From Levilactobacillus zymae (GTDB taxonomy: Bacteria > Bacillota > Bacilli > Lactobacillales > Lactobacillaceae), in contig NZ_JAVLAS010000003.1 of assembly GCF_032190635.1 (NCBI RefSeq), forward strand, positions 1-42,013: DNA of 42,013 nt, in the 5' to 3' direction. The translations under genes and the position numbers were made by a program. Positions 32,628 through 41,489 of the stretch are shown here, one piece after another (the first letter of the stretch is position 1; each line of letters opens with the position of its first letter). Under the pieces are notes generated by a model that saw only the letters and a program-made list of their open reading frames with translations, searched no databases and was not told the origin of the DNA.

Positions 32628-33464
32628 CTATTTGCCCCCAGTCCGAGCAATGATTTCTTCCGTTAATTTGCCGTACAATGCGTGTAGCCTTATATCGTGG
32701 AAGTCGTTTACACTAGTTAGCCCTTTTTCTGATATTCCTTTTCTATCGTAGCGCTTCAATCTTTCCATATGGTGCATGATGTTTTCAAAAATCATATCTT
32801 TGCCAAAAGTTTCTCTAGCATCTTTTATGATTTGATTGTCAATTCCGGAATTGTTTTTTAACAGGACTGGCAAGATCCCAGCAATATCGAAGTCTATAGC
32901 TGTGTGATTGTTGTAGAATTCTTGAAGATATTCCCAAAATGCTTCTGCACCGTCTAATGATCTTTGCTGAGTCTGAAGAACAATAATAACATAATCTGTA
33001 TCGTATAAAGCAGTGTCTGTAAATATTGATAGTGTAGGCGGAACATCAAAAATAATGTAATCAAATTTATTCTCTACTTCAGATAGAAGAGTACCGAAAT
33101 ATGACATTCTTTTTTCTTTATAGTTTGGCACGTTAGGCATAAATTTCATTTCCAAGAAATCCGGGTAGCTAACGAAGTCTTTGTAAGAAGGCAATAAGTA
33201 CAGGTTATTCATTATCTCAACGATGGCATCGGGGAGTTTTTCTTCTTGAATTGCAACCATCATAGTTTTATCAATCTTTAATTCAGAGTTATGCTGCAAT
33301 CCATATGTTCTTCTCAATAGTTGAGTGGAGTTTGATTGAGGATCTAAGTCACATACAAGGGTTTTATACCCTTTCTTTGCTAATTCATAGGCAGTCATCA
33401 CGGAATTGGTTGTCTTGCCTACACCGCCCTTAAAATTTCCGAATAATATTTTCTTAGTCAACAT
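32628..33464 (-). CDS. parA: ParA-type partition ATPase
   Basis: Walker-type partition ATPase, 278 residues. Deviant Walker A KGGVGKTTNS (12-21), Walker A' LVCDLDPQSNST, and Walker B FDYIIFDVPPTLS. No N-terminal HTH, so it is the small ParA form that relies on a separate DNA-binding partner (the next gene). ATG 33464 behind GGAGGGG. Directly upstream lies a tract of 8-bp repeats, the likely centromere and operator. It drives segregation of the plasmid carrying the relaxase and oriT. Confidence 0.92.
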   Translation of the reverse strand: MLTKKILFGNFKGGVGKTTNSVMTAYELAKKGYKTLVCDLDPQSNSTQLLRRTYGLQHNSELKIDKTMMVAIQEEKLPDAIVEIMNNLYLLPSYKDFVSYPDFLEMKFMPNVPNYKEKRMSYFGTLLSEVENKFDYIIFDVPPTLSIFTDTALYDTDYVIIVLQTQQRSLDGAEAFWEYLQEFYNNHTAIDFDIAGILPVLLKNNSGIDNQIIKDARETFGKDMIFENIMHHMERLKRYDRKGISEKGLTSVNDFHDIRLHALYGKLTEEIIARTGGK

Positions 33465-33529
33465 GTCCCCTCCTTACTACAAAAAATATTACCACATATT
33501 TGTTTTGATTTGTGTGTTTATTTAAATTT

Positions 33530-33733
33530 ACTATTTGTATATCTGAATATTGGACTATTTGTTTATTTGAATATTTGAATATTTGAATACAAATATTCAA
33601 ATAAAACAACCGCTTTGTTCTTGATATACCAGTACATATTTTTTTACTATCCGTATATTTGAATATCGTACTAAATGTATATTTCACTATTAGGATATTC
33701 GTATAAATTACTATTTGAATATTAGTATACAAA
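33530..33733. repeat. Octamer tract upstream of parA, candidate parS centromere
   Basis: Seven tandem 8-mers run from 33530 to 33585 (ACTATTTG, TATATCTG, AATATTGG, ACTATTTG, TTTATTTG, AATATTTG, AATATTTG) and continue with inverted copies (CAAATATT, CAAAT). A second tract, 33646-33733, has eleven degenerate octamers in one register (ACTATCCG, TATATTTG, AATATCGT, ACTAAATG ...). The consensus is about WMTATTTG. Placement before parA and the RHH-like partner fits a centromere read by arrays of RHH dimers, as for the heptads bound by omega protein. Confidence 0.7.
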
Positions 33734-33735
33734 AA

Positions 33736-34223
33736 CTAATTTTATCTTTATTTTCTTGCTAAGGTGGGGTATTATTAAAAATATAAAATAGAACATAAAA
33801 AAACACCCACTGACTGGAATCGGTGAGCGCCACAAAGATAAATTTAATTTAGTTATTATTATATCATGGCCGGTGCGATTTTTAAAGCCCTAGGGGACAA
33901 GCTGGGGTCTAAATCCAAGGGGACACGTTTGCCAGTGCGACTTCAATAAGTCTGGCTATACCACAACAAGGTCATCTGTACGGCTGGGTGGTGAATGGTG
34001 AGCGCGACCATTAACGGCGCGGGTGGTAAAACGAAGCTTCGGCTTGGTGCCACTGATTAGTTGGTGATCGAACAAACACAAATACGTATCATCAACGCCT
34101 GCTAGGGCGTTTTTTAGTAGGTTAAACCGAAAACGTAGGTTTATAATGAGTGGTGGTAGCAATACCGCAATTGTACAGACAAGCGACGGGCGTTAACGAC
34201 CGACGAACTAAGGGAAAACCTTA
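33736..34223. other. Plasmid noncoding region with a terminator
   Basis: No gene recognised. The T-run-flanked hairpin AACGCC-TGCTAG-GGCGTT (34094-34111, then TTTT) is a plus-strand terminator. AGGGGACA occurs twice near 33892 and 33919. A minus-strand hairpin near 33798-33830 ends in a T run. The rest holds only short out-of-frame ORFs. Confidence 0.5.
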
Positions 34224-34317
34224 GCGTAGAATTGTACTCTGGTTCAGTTATTCCAAATAGCTGATTCCAGGGAACAATTCTGCGCTCAAAACGTCACTCC
34301 CTCTAAACTGAACGGAA
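34207..34317. other. Cluster of stem-loops before the GIY-YIG gene
   Basis: CTAAGG-GAAAA-CCTTAG (34208-34224) is followed by a long imperfect hairpin 34224-34285 (GCGTAGAATTGT... with ...ACAATTCTGCGC, about 29 bp per arm) and ACGG-AAAA-CCGT near 34311. This could be a leader RNA, a replication control or a second origin element. The recognised oriT is elsewhere (37532). Confidence 0.5.
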
Positions 34318-34365
34318 AACCGTAACCCGTCAACATTAAATTCATAAGGGTTAGGAGTTTTTTTG

Positions 34366-35202
34366 TTGAGTACACATGCTATTTATTTAAATGATTTGTT
34401 AGGTTTGTCTAACCTAGAAAATGTAAAAATTAAGTTTAATCAATGGAATACCGAAGAAGATCCAATAGACGTGTTTCAAGCGAATCCTGAGCTGATTAAT
34501 AATCAATGGTTATTTTGGAGAAATCAGAAACGTTATTTTAATGTTAATGATGTTGCAATTAATTTGGTTAGAGTAAAGGGAGATATTTATCTTCTGACAA
34601 CAGTTAAATTGGTTACGGAAGAGTTAGGTGTAATTCATGGAATAAATTATGCTGGAAAGGAATTAAAACGGTATCGTCCACTATATGGAAGGGTTTTAAT
34701 TAAATATCATAAAGATTTCCAAGCTTCAGTTGTTAACGCGGAAAGTAAACTTGAAAAATTGGTTGTTTCTCAAGTTTTACCAGATGTATATAAGAATGAT
34801 GGTTTTCCAGGTTATGATAGTGTATGCCTTTCATATCAGCAGTTAAAGTTGGTATTAGAAAAAAATAAAAGTGAGTGGATTACCGCTCTTTCAAATCAAA
34901 AAGCGGTATATTTAATTCGTGATGTATCTAATGGAAAGCTATATGTTGGTTCTGCAACTAGTAAAAACGGCATGCTTTTAGATAGATGGAGAAGCTACAT
35001 TAGTAATGGTCACGGTGGGAATAAGTGCCTACAGGAGCTTATTAAAGAAGCTGGATTTGAATATGTGAAAAAGAATTTTCAATATTCAATATTAGAAAAT
35101 TATAATTCAAGAGTGGATGATTCATTTATTTTGCGTCGTGAGTCTTGGTGGAAGAAAGTGTTTGATTCCAGAAATAAAAAATTTGGATACAATGAAAATT
35201 AG
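34366..35202 (+). CDS. GIY-YIG nuclease family protein
   Basis: About 279 residues. The N-terminal 170 residues form a domain I cannot name (HAIYLNDLLGLSNLENVKIK, NNQWLFWRNQKRYF, LTTVK, INYAGKELKRYRPLYGRVLI). The C-terminal part is a GIY-YIG nuclease: AVYLIRDVSNGKLYVGSATS, catalytic Arg in LLDRWRSYI, then NGHGGNKCL and the metal-binding Glu in LRRESWWKK. Start TTG 34366 or 34363 behind TAGGAG. It is a single gene in the plasmid backbone with no methylase beside it. It might be a stand-alone restriction or defence nuclease or a homing-type enzyme; the sequence does not decide. AT content is above that of its surroundings. Confidence 0.8.
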   Translation: MSTHAIYLNDLLGLSNLENVKIKFNQWNTEEDPIDVFQANPELINNQWLFWRNQKRYFNVNDVAINLVRVKGDIYLLTTVKLVTEELGVIHGINYAGKELKRYRPLYGRVLIKYHKDFQASVVNAESKLEKLVVSQVLPDVYKNDGFPGYDSVCLSYQQLKLVLEKNKSEWITALSNQKAVYLIRDVSNGKLYVGSATSKNGMLLDRWRSYISNGHGGNKCLQELIKEAGFEYVKKNFQYSILENYNSRVDDSFILRRESWWKKVFDSRNKKFGYNEN

Positions 35203-35558
35203 AATAATTTTCATTGGTTTATACACTGATTATAGGTAAAGGTATAGCCGTTTGAATGGCTAACTTCACAAAGTGGATTTTCTGATTTTTCGGGCGATTT
35301 TCACCTATACCAATCCCACATCGGCAATTTTCACAAAGGCCAAATAACGGATCGTTGTTTTATCAGGGAGTGAAGGGTTTACTTGGGATAAGCCCCATTA
35401 TGTTAAGTAGAAATTGGTATACTAAAAAAGGCTCCCGGTTTAACACTGGAGGTCTTTTTTCTAGGTTACATATTTTGAGGATGAATGTTTTTATCTTCGT
35501 AGCTTTTACTTGGGTGCTGTAACATGATGAATACTGCTTAGTTTGTTTTTGGTGCCGT
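35203..35558. other. Noncoding stretch with terminator, near the rep remnant
   Basis: No gene. TATACT (35419-35424 region) directly precedes the hairpin AAAAAAG.CTCC / GGAG.TCTTTTTT (35424-35460). Before it, ATTTTCAC occurs twice 33 bases apart (near 35285 and 35320), possibly the remains of origin iterons. Confidence 0.4.
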
Positions 35559-35879
35559 ACCCCGCAACAGATGCGTCGCTTCGTTGGTATTATCTTAAAT
35601 GCTAAGTACCGAGTTGAGAAGGATCATAAAGATATTGGCGTCATAATCCCACTGGACGACGAAGAACTTAAATTTTTAATGACTAAAGCCTTGAGACGTT
35701 ACTTTAACGCCCTAAGAAGCAATGAGAAGCACATCAAGAACGTGGAAAACTACCTGTACGGCACCATGCAAAATCTATTTGGTGTTTGGTGGAATAAATA
35801 AGCGGCTAGAGAATACGCGGCCAAACACCCCGAAGAAGAAAAGCCGGCCGACAACGACAACAGTGGGTTGTACTACTAG
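35559..35879 (+). pseudogene. C-terminal remnant of a plasmid replication initiator
   Basis: The frame reads TPQQMRRFVGIILNAKYRVE..., RYFNALRSNEKHIKNVENYL, YGTMQNLFGVWWNK, then TAA (35799-35801), then AAREYAAKHPEEEKPADNDN up to TAG 35877. The segment ..RYFN..R....IKN..NYLYGTM.N.F..WW resembles the C-terminal part of Rep proteins of the RepA type from Gram-positive theta plasmids (from memory). There is no start, no N-terminal DNA-binding domain, and an internal stop, so it cannot initiate replication. The plasmid therefore either uses another rep outside the window or no longer replicates by itself. Confidence 0.6.
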
Positions 35880-36067
35880 TCCTAAAAGGCTACAAAATCC
35901 TTTCTAAGCAGTTTTAAGACTCACTAACCTATTTTACTTAGGTTAGATTTAAATGGCTTAAACAGAAGAATAGGGGCTTTTAAATGAGTGCCAGAGCTAA
36001 CCAGCTCAAAAGTTCAGCCTTTAGATCAACGCCAAGCTCAAGTGATTTGAGACTAGGGCTTTATCTA

Positions 36068-36096
36068 TTGATAAGGTACTCAAAAGGTAGTATAAT
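36068..36096 (+). promoter_or_regulatory. Promoter of the toxin-antitoxin operon
   Basis: TTGATA (36068-36073), 17-base spacer, TATAAT (36091-36096), then AGAGAGGAG before the antitoxin ATG. The repeated GGTAGTAT near the -10 may be the antitoxin operator. Confidence 0.75.
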
Positions 36097-36128
36097 GGTA
36101 GTATTAAAAGAGAGGAGATGAGACAATC

Positions 36129-36410
36129 ATGGCAGGTAAGGAAAAGAAACGGGTCCAAGTCAAGATTGATAAAGATTTGGCCGATGATACCGAAGCAGTT
36201 TTAAGCGAATTGGGCTTAAATCCAACCACGGCCATTAACATGTTTTACAAGCGGATTGTTGCTAATGGTGCTTTACCTTTTAATGCGTCTTTAAGCGAAG
36301 AAGAAAGAGCTAATTTACGCTTTTTAAAGGCGACCGAAGGGACACCAGTCACCGAGTTCAAAGACGCTAAAGAGGTCGCTGATTGGCTCAACGATCCAGA
36401 TGAGGACTAA
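36129..36410 (+). CDS. RelB/DinJ-family antitoxin
   Basis: 93 residues. N-terminal ribbon-helix-helix (KRVQVKIDKDLADDTEAVLSELGLNPTTAINMF) as in RelB/DinJ, acidic C-terminus (DAKEVADWLNDPDED) that would wrap the toxin. Such antitoxins repress their own operon. ATG start with GAGAGGAG. It overlaps the downstream gene by 11 bases, the usual antitoxin-first arrangement. DinJ normally pairs with YafQ/RelE-type toxins; here the neighbour is PemK-like. Confidence 0.88.
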   Translation: MAGKEKKRVQVKIDKDLADDTEAVLSELGLNPTTAINMFYKRIVANGALPFNASLSEEERANLRFLKATEGTPVTEFKDAKEVADWLNDPDED

Positions 36411-36882
36411 TGACTTAGTCAGCCTATACGTTAGTTTTGTAGAAACTAACGGTGGTAAGTCTCGGCCAGTTTTAATTCGTCGGGTATCAGAACAGATGGT
36501 CGAGGCTTTTAAAATTACTAGTCAGTATGAAAAGAAGTCGGCTTATATCAAGCAACAGTATTATCCGATTCAAGATTGGCAATCCGCTGGGTTGAAGAAA
36601 CCTTCTTGGGTCGATCTTGGTAATATTTATCGCTTTCCCAAAGCTGGGTTAAACTTTAAAGAAATCGGTCATTTAAGTAAGCTAGATCAAAATAAAATTT
36701 CAGATTTTACGCTTGACCTAAAATCAAAAAGAAGAGGTAAGGGTCAAAAGATAATTCAACAGCGATCAAGTAAAAGGAAGCACAAAGAAAGTAAAGCAGA
36801 GCTTACACAAAGAATTCAAAAACAGTTAAAAAACTTTGCTAAACATAATCCTGAAAATAAAAACGATCGGCCTAGTTATTAG
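36400..36882 (+). CDS. PemK/MazF-like toxin with basic tail
   Basis: 160 residues. The N-terminal 110 resemble PemK-type mRNA interferases: early SLYVSFVETNGGKSRPVLIR (the GKxRPVLV strand), then PSWVDLGNIYRFPKAGL. The C-terminal 50 residues are very basic and probably helical (KSKRRGKGQKIIQQRSSKRK, then HKESKAELTQRIQKQLKNF), an addition not usual in MazF and possibly RNA- or ribosome-binding. ATG 36400 lies inside the antitoxin gene. I infer a plasmid-stabilising toxin-antitoxin pair. Family assignment is from motif similarity; catalytic residues are not certain. Confidence 0.65.
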   Translation: MRTNDLVSLYVSFVETNGGKSRPVLIRRVSEQMVEAFKITSQYEKKSAYIKQQYYPIQDWQSAGLKKPSWVDLGNIYRFPKAGLNFKEIGHLSKLDQNKISDFTLDLKSKRRGKGQKIIQQRSSKRKHKESKAELTQRIQKQLKNFAKHNPENKNDRPSY

Positions 36883-37148
36883 GTTGATCGTTTTTGAGTT
36901 TATTCGGTTTATGGGCATTAACGTAATCGGCGAATGTTTTTAAAAGCTCTTCGGTTTGTTCGATCGAAAGGTTATCAGCTTGGAAGTATTTTTCTAGCAA
37001 AGCTCCTTTTTGAATTAATCCGAGAACGGGCTTTGCGGGCTTGCCGATTTTCATAGTATTTAGATTGCCGTAATTTAAAATCTTCCCGCTCAATTTTTTG
37101 TTTTAAACGCGCTTGCTGCTCGACTAGTTTTTCATATTGATTAGACAT
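36872..37148 (-). pseudogene. Frameshifted small mobilization accessory gene
   Basis: The 5' part (ATG 37148) reads MSNQYEKLVEQQARLKQKIE, REDFKLRQSKYYENRQARKA, RSR, and then in the wrong frame stops near 36975. One extra base near 37021 separates it from the matching 3' part LIQKGALLEKYFQADNLSIE, QTEELLKTFADYVNAHKPNK. Joined, they make an about 92-residue coiled-coil-like protein of the type that precedes mobA on lactobacillar plasmids. The continuity of the two halves is the evidence for a frameshift; a sequencing error is the alternative. The toxin gene converges and its end overlaps by 11 bases. Confidence 0.75.
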
Positions 37149-37170
37149 GGAATTTCCCCATCTCGTATGG

Positions 37171-37380
37171 CTAATGATCTACGGACTTTACCTTTAAAAA
37201 TTCAGAAAATTGCTTGGATAAAAGCTTAATCTGATCGTTAGACAAATTAGCATAATCTAAATTGGCTTGACTGATGATTTGTTTACCTAGCCGTTGTTCA
37301 ATCTTATTTTTTTCGTCCTTAATTTTTTGATTAAGGGCTTTTAATTTAGCTTCTTGTTTTTCTAAGTTACTTTGAGACAT
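37171..37380 (-). CDS. Small mobilization accessory protein (MobC-like)
   Basis: 69 residues, highly charged helical N-terminus (SNLEKQEAKLKALNQKIKDE) and ALSNDQ-like end (NLSNDQIKLLSKQFSEFLKV). Divergent from mobA across the oriT region, a common place for relaxosome accessory proteins that bind oriT. Start ATG 37380 with GGAGGGATC; the frame extends upstream to 37419 without a better site. It shares the ..S..Q...L...F.....V pattern with the 3' half of the frameshifted gene next to it, so the two may be relatives. No firm family name. Confidence 0.6.
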   Translation of the reverse strand: MSQSNLEKQEAKLKALNQKIKDEKNKIEQRLGKQIISQANLDYANLSNDQIKLLSKQFSEFLKVKSVDH

Positions 37381-37520
37381 AACGATCCCTCCAATCATAT
37401 TAGAAATAATCACCGACACTATATCATAAGGGAAACGTTAAGTCAAAGTATAAAAGTTGAAATAGCGAAGCGGAAGGCATACACTAAGTTAAAGTTAATA
37501 GAATCAGAAGACCGAGTGAA

Positions 37521-37606
37521 ACGAGGTCAATGCGCACTTACACGTCATCTTCGATGACATTGTGCTAAACCCATTAAAACCTGTATTAGAAGTCGCCGAT
37601 GGCGAC
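37521..37606 (-). other. oriT of the RSF1010/MOBQ type
   Basis: On the minus strand GTCATC-GAA-GATGAC (37544-37558) is followed by GTGTAAGTGCGCATTG. RSF1010-type oriT has the same layout: an inverted repeat with GAA/CGA loop, then TAAGTGCG|C with nic in that core. By analogy nic lies between 37533 and 37532 on the minus strand. GTCGCC-GAT-GGCGAC (37592-37606) lies between this and mobA. Confidence 0.82.
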
Positions 37607-37649
37607 AACAAAGTCAAACCCATAAACCCAAAGAAAGGTGGTGACCGAC

Positions 37650-39710
37650 ATGGCAATTTTTCACATGAGTTTTAGTAATATTAGTGCTGGTAAAGGACGA
37701 AGTGCGATTGCCAGTGCCGCTTATCGAAGTGGTGAAAAGCTATTTGATGATAAGGAAGGTCGCCACTATTTTTATGCCCGCTCGGTTATGCCAGAAAGCT
37801 TTATTTTAACCCCCAAAAATTCACCAGAATGGGCCAGTGATCGAGAGCGGTTGTGGAATGAAGTTGAAACGAAAGATCGTAAATCAAACTCACGGTATGC
37901 AAAAGAGTTTAACGTGGCTTTACCGGTAGAATTAAGTGAATCCGAACAGAAAGAATTACTGACAAAATATGTGCAAGAAAATTTTGTTGATGAGGGCATG
38001 GTAGCCGACGTGGCAATTCATCGCGACCACCCAGATAATCCGCACGCTCATGTGATGTTAACCAATCGCCCATTTAACCCCGATGGTACTTGGGGACAGA
38101 AAACAAAAACCGAATACATTTTAGATAGTCATGGTAATAAAACTAAGACCCCTGCAGGGAATGTGAGAAACCGAAAAATTTGGTTGGTTGATTGGGATAA
38201 AAAAGAAAAAATAACTGAATGGCGGCACAATTGGGCGGTTAGTGTAAATCAAGTTTTAGAGCAAAAAAATATTCCCGATCGGATCAGTGAAAAATCCTTT
38301 GAAGATCAAGGAATAAATGAAGTTCCAACTCAACATGAGGGAATCAATAGTAAGCGGCATGAAAGAAAAGAATTTAACCAACAAGTTAAGGACTATCGCA
38401 AGGCCAAAGCCAGTTATAAAAATAACCAAGAAAAAGTAATCAATAGAGGTCATTTAGATAGCCTAAGTAAACACTTCTCATTTAATGAAAAACGGGTAGT
38501 CAAAGAGTTAAGCCATGAACTGAAAACTTATATCAGTTTGGAGAACTTAGATGATAAGCGGCGCATGCTATTTAATTGGAAAAACAGCACCTTAATTAAA
38601 CATGCGGTTGGTGAAGATGTGACTAAACAATTATTGACAATTAACCAACAAGAAAGCTCACTCAAAAAAGCAGATGAACTCTTAAATAAAGTAGTTGATC
38701 GCACTACGAAAAAACTTTATCCAGAGCTTAATTTTGAACAGACCACGCAAGCTGAAAGACGAGAATTAATTAAGGAAACCGATAGCGAACAAACAGTTTT
38801 CAAGGGTAGTGAATTAAACGAACGTTTAATGAACATTCGTGATGATTTGTTGACCCAACAATTATTGACCTTTACTAAGCGGCCATACGTTGGTTTTAAG
38901 TTATTAATGCAACAAGAAAAGGAAGTCAAAATCGAGCTTAAATATACGCTGATGATTCATGATGATAGCTTAGAAAGTCTAGAACACGTTGATCAAGGTC
39001 TACTAGAAAAGTATTCACCAACCGAGCAGCAAAAGATTACTCGCGCAGTCAAAGATTTGCGAACAATCATGGCTGTGAAGCAAGTTATTCAAACCCAATA
39101 CCAGGAAGTTTTAAGAAGAGCCTTTCCTAACGGCGATTTAGATGAATTACCAATGACTAAACAGGAACAAGCCTATACAGCCGTGATGTACTATGATCCT
39201 GTTTTAAAGCCATGTCAGGCTGAAACAATTGAACAGTGGCAAGCAAATTCACCACAGGTGTTCAGTCCCCCAGAACATCAACAAGGACTAGCTTATTTAT
39301 CGGGACAGCTTAGCTTAGATCAGTTAGAAAATCATCACTTACAACGGGTTTTAAAGCATGATGGCACTAAACAACTCTTTTTTGGCGAATGCAAAGCTGA
39401 TCCGACGATTAAGAACAGTCAGATCGAGAAAATTCAAATGCAGTTAAAAGAGCAACAAGCCAAGGACGACCAGTACAGAAAAGCAAATATCGGACATTAT
39501 CAACCACTGAACTACAAGCCAGTTAGTCCAGACTATTACTTAAAGACGGCCTTTAGTGACGCGATCATGACTGTTCTATATGCTCGTGATGAAGATTACC
39601 AACGGCAAAAACAAGAACGCGGCTTAAAAGAAACCGAGTGGGAAATGACGAAAAAGCAGCGGCAACACCAAACTCGAAACCGGCATGAAGATGGGGGCAT
39701 GCACTTGTAA
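37650..39710 (+). CDS. mobA: MOBQ-family relaxase (MobA/MobL)
   Basis: Nicks oriT and pilots the transferred strand. N-terminal relaxase domain: motif I with Tyr25 in [14 protein letters not shown], motif [17 protein letters not shown] (His124, His132, His134). [10 protein letters not shown] and [15 protein letters not shown] are also typical. The rest is a long helical region; total 686 residues. Start ATG 37650 behind AAAGGTGG; an upstream in-frame start lacks support. oriT lies directly upstream. The last residues (HEDGGMHL) run into the start of the truncated topoisomerase frame, so the original C-terminus may have been changed by the deletion that joined the two genes. Confidence 0.93.
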   Translation: MAIFHMSFSNISAGKGRSAIASAAYRSGEKLFDDKEGRHYFYARSVMPESFILTPKNSPEWASDRERLWNEVETKDRKSNSRYAKEFNVALPVELSESEQKELLTKYVQENFVDEGMVADVAIHRDHPDNPHAHVMLTNRPFNPDGTWGQKTKTEYILDSHGNKTKTPAGNVRNRKIWLVDWDKKEKITEWRHNWAVSVNQVLEQKNIPDRISEKSFEDQGINEVPTQHEGINSKRHERKEFNQQVKDYRKAKASYKNNQEKVINRGHLDSLSKHFSFNEKRVVKELSHELKTYISLENLDDKRRMLFNWKNSTLIKHAVGEDVTKQLLTINQQESSLKKADELLNKVVDRTTKKLYPELNFEQTTQAERRELIKETDSEQTVFKGSELNERLMNIRDDLLTQQLLTFTKRPYVGFKLLMQQEKEVKIELKYTLMIHDDSLESLEHVDQGLLEKYSPTEQQKITRAVKDLRTIMAVKQVIQTQYQEVLRRAFPNGDLDELPMTKQEQAYTAVMYYDPVLKPCQAETIEQWQANSPQVFSPPEHQQGLAYLSGQLSLDQLENHHLQRVLKHDGTKQLFFGECKADPTIKNSQIEKIQMQLKEQQAKDDQYRKANIGHYQPLNYKPVSPDYYLKTAFSDAIMTVLYARDEDYQRQKQERGLKETEWEMTKKQRQHQTRNRHEDGGMHL

Positions 39711-41304
39711 TCACAAAATTAGCGATTGGCTAATTGGAATGAATGGCAGCCCTTTATACACCTTGCTATTAAGACAAAACGGGGTGCGCGGGGTGTACTC
39801 GATTGGTCGAGTACAGACGCCAACTTTGTATATGGTTTATCAAAGAGACCAGGCAATCAAAAACTTTAAGCCGGAACCCTATTTTGAACTAAATGCTGAA
39901 ATTCTTGCTAATCAGCAAAAATTCGTCGCAAAATTAGACCCCTATCAGCGATTTAAAGATGAAGCAGGACTAATAACATTCATGCAAGCTAAGCACGTTC
40001 AGAAAGGCTCGCAGGCCGGTTTAATCAAGGACGTCCAAAAACAAGACAAAAAGCGTGCTAGTCCACAACTATTCTCACTATCCAGTCTGCAAAGTGCCAT
40101 GAATAAACGGTATCATGCCAGTGCCGGCCAAACCTTAGCCGCCATTCAGAGTTTATACGAAGCTAAGTTCCTTAGCTATCTCCGAACCGATTGTGCTTAT
40201 ATCACTGATGAAGAATTTGAGTATTTAGTGGCTAATCTGACGAAGTATCTGGGGTTAGTCTCTAAGCAAGTCGCTTTAACCAATACCACGCCAAATAAGC
40301 GTTATGTTAATGGAAAAAAAGTTGAAGAACACTACGCCATTATCATGACAAAAGTTGTCCCGACGAAAGATCAATTAGCTGCCTTACCTAAATTACAGCA
40401 ACAGGTCTATGATTTGGTTTTAAGAACCACATTAGCCATGTTTTCTGATCCGTACGAGTACGAGGAAACCACCATTATTACCCAAGTTGGTGACGCCAAT
40501 TTTAAAGCAACGGGTAAGGTCCCAACTAAGCAAGGTTGGCAAGCTTTATTTGATGATCACAAAGCCGAACAGCAAGAGGCAGCCACCCTACCGCTCGTTC
40601 ACCAAGGCGATCAAGTCCAAGCAAATCTGCAAACGCCGCAAAAAGAAACGACCCCGCCGGTACCATTTACCGAAGGTACCCTGATTACGGCCATGAAGAC
40701 GGCCGGTAAAACGCTTGATGATGAAGCAGCCCAGGCGATTCTCAAAGACGTGCAAGGCATTGGAACAAGTGCGACCCGGGCAAATGTACTGGAAATATTA
40801 AAAAAACGCGGCTATCTCGTCACTGAAAAAAATAAGCTGCACGTCAGTGAAGCCGGGATAACATTATGTAAAGCGGTCGAACTCGAACCCTTGCTAACTA
40901 GTCCAGAAATGACGGCTAAATGGGAGCAAGCGTTACAGCAAATCAGTACCGAAGAACGCACCCCGGATAACTTTTTGAGCCAAATTAAGAAGTTCGTAGT
41001 GAAATTGATCGCTGATGTCCCAACACAATTAACTGGCAGTGCAGCCATTAAGCAACAAATCAATCACCAACAGCAAGCGCAAAAAGTTGCCGAGGTGTTC
41101 TTAGAAACACCACAAGTAACTGTCATAAATAAACAAAAGTTTTACATTGTGAAACCCAAGCAAGGCGAGGACTTTACCCTACCCAAGAAATGGAGCAGCA
41201 AAACATCACGATTGAAGTATATCGGAATCATGGGAACCGGTTATGATGTCGTTGATATTTTACGCTCTCCTATTTACCTTGTAGACTCGATTATTGAGCA
41301 CTGA
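39685..41304 (+). pseudogene. topB: Topoisomerase III (TopB) lacking its Toprim domain
   Basis: Type IA topoisomerase. It starts at SDWLIGMNGSPLYTLLLRQN and GVYSIGRVQTPTLYMV, which in TopB follow about 170 residues of Toprim domain; these are absent. The active-site Tyr is present (FLSYLRTDCAYIT). Without the Toprim metal site it cannot cleave and rejoin DNA alone. The frame opens inside the mobA end ([10 protein letters not shown]), in another frame, so a deletion fused the two genes at about 39700. The C-terminus also looks altered: after FTLPKKWSSK a frameshift in an A run would restore NIT, and 41254-41269 equals the tip of IS256. Confidence 0.85.
41254..41269 (+). repeat. 16-bp match to the IS256 right tip
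   Basis: GATATTTTACGCTCTC here is identical to the right end of the IS256 element at 21400-21415. DNA inside the tip differs, so it is not a full copy. Confidence 0.6.
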
Positions 41305-41489
41305 GATAAAAATAAAACATAGTTTTTCCAAGATTATAAGGCAAACTATTTACATCCAGATAGCCGTATTAACCAGCTATCTAGATTGTAGTCTTTTTAA
41401 TATCAGGGATATGGGATATCCAGCAAGATCGTGTTTTAAACTCACGTAATCGTTCACCTAAATGGCCAAATAATTGTCTGTATTAAAAG

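Noticed and set aside
33454..33732. Minus-strand ORF rich in Ile, Tyr, Asn and Lys upstream of parA
   Set aside because: It only translates the AT-rich octamer tract; no ribosome site and no protein-like composition.
35722..35907. 61-codon basic ORF overlapping the rep remnant
   Set aside because: Shadow frame; the rep frame carries the recognisable protein sequence.
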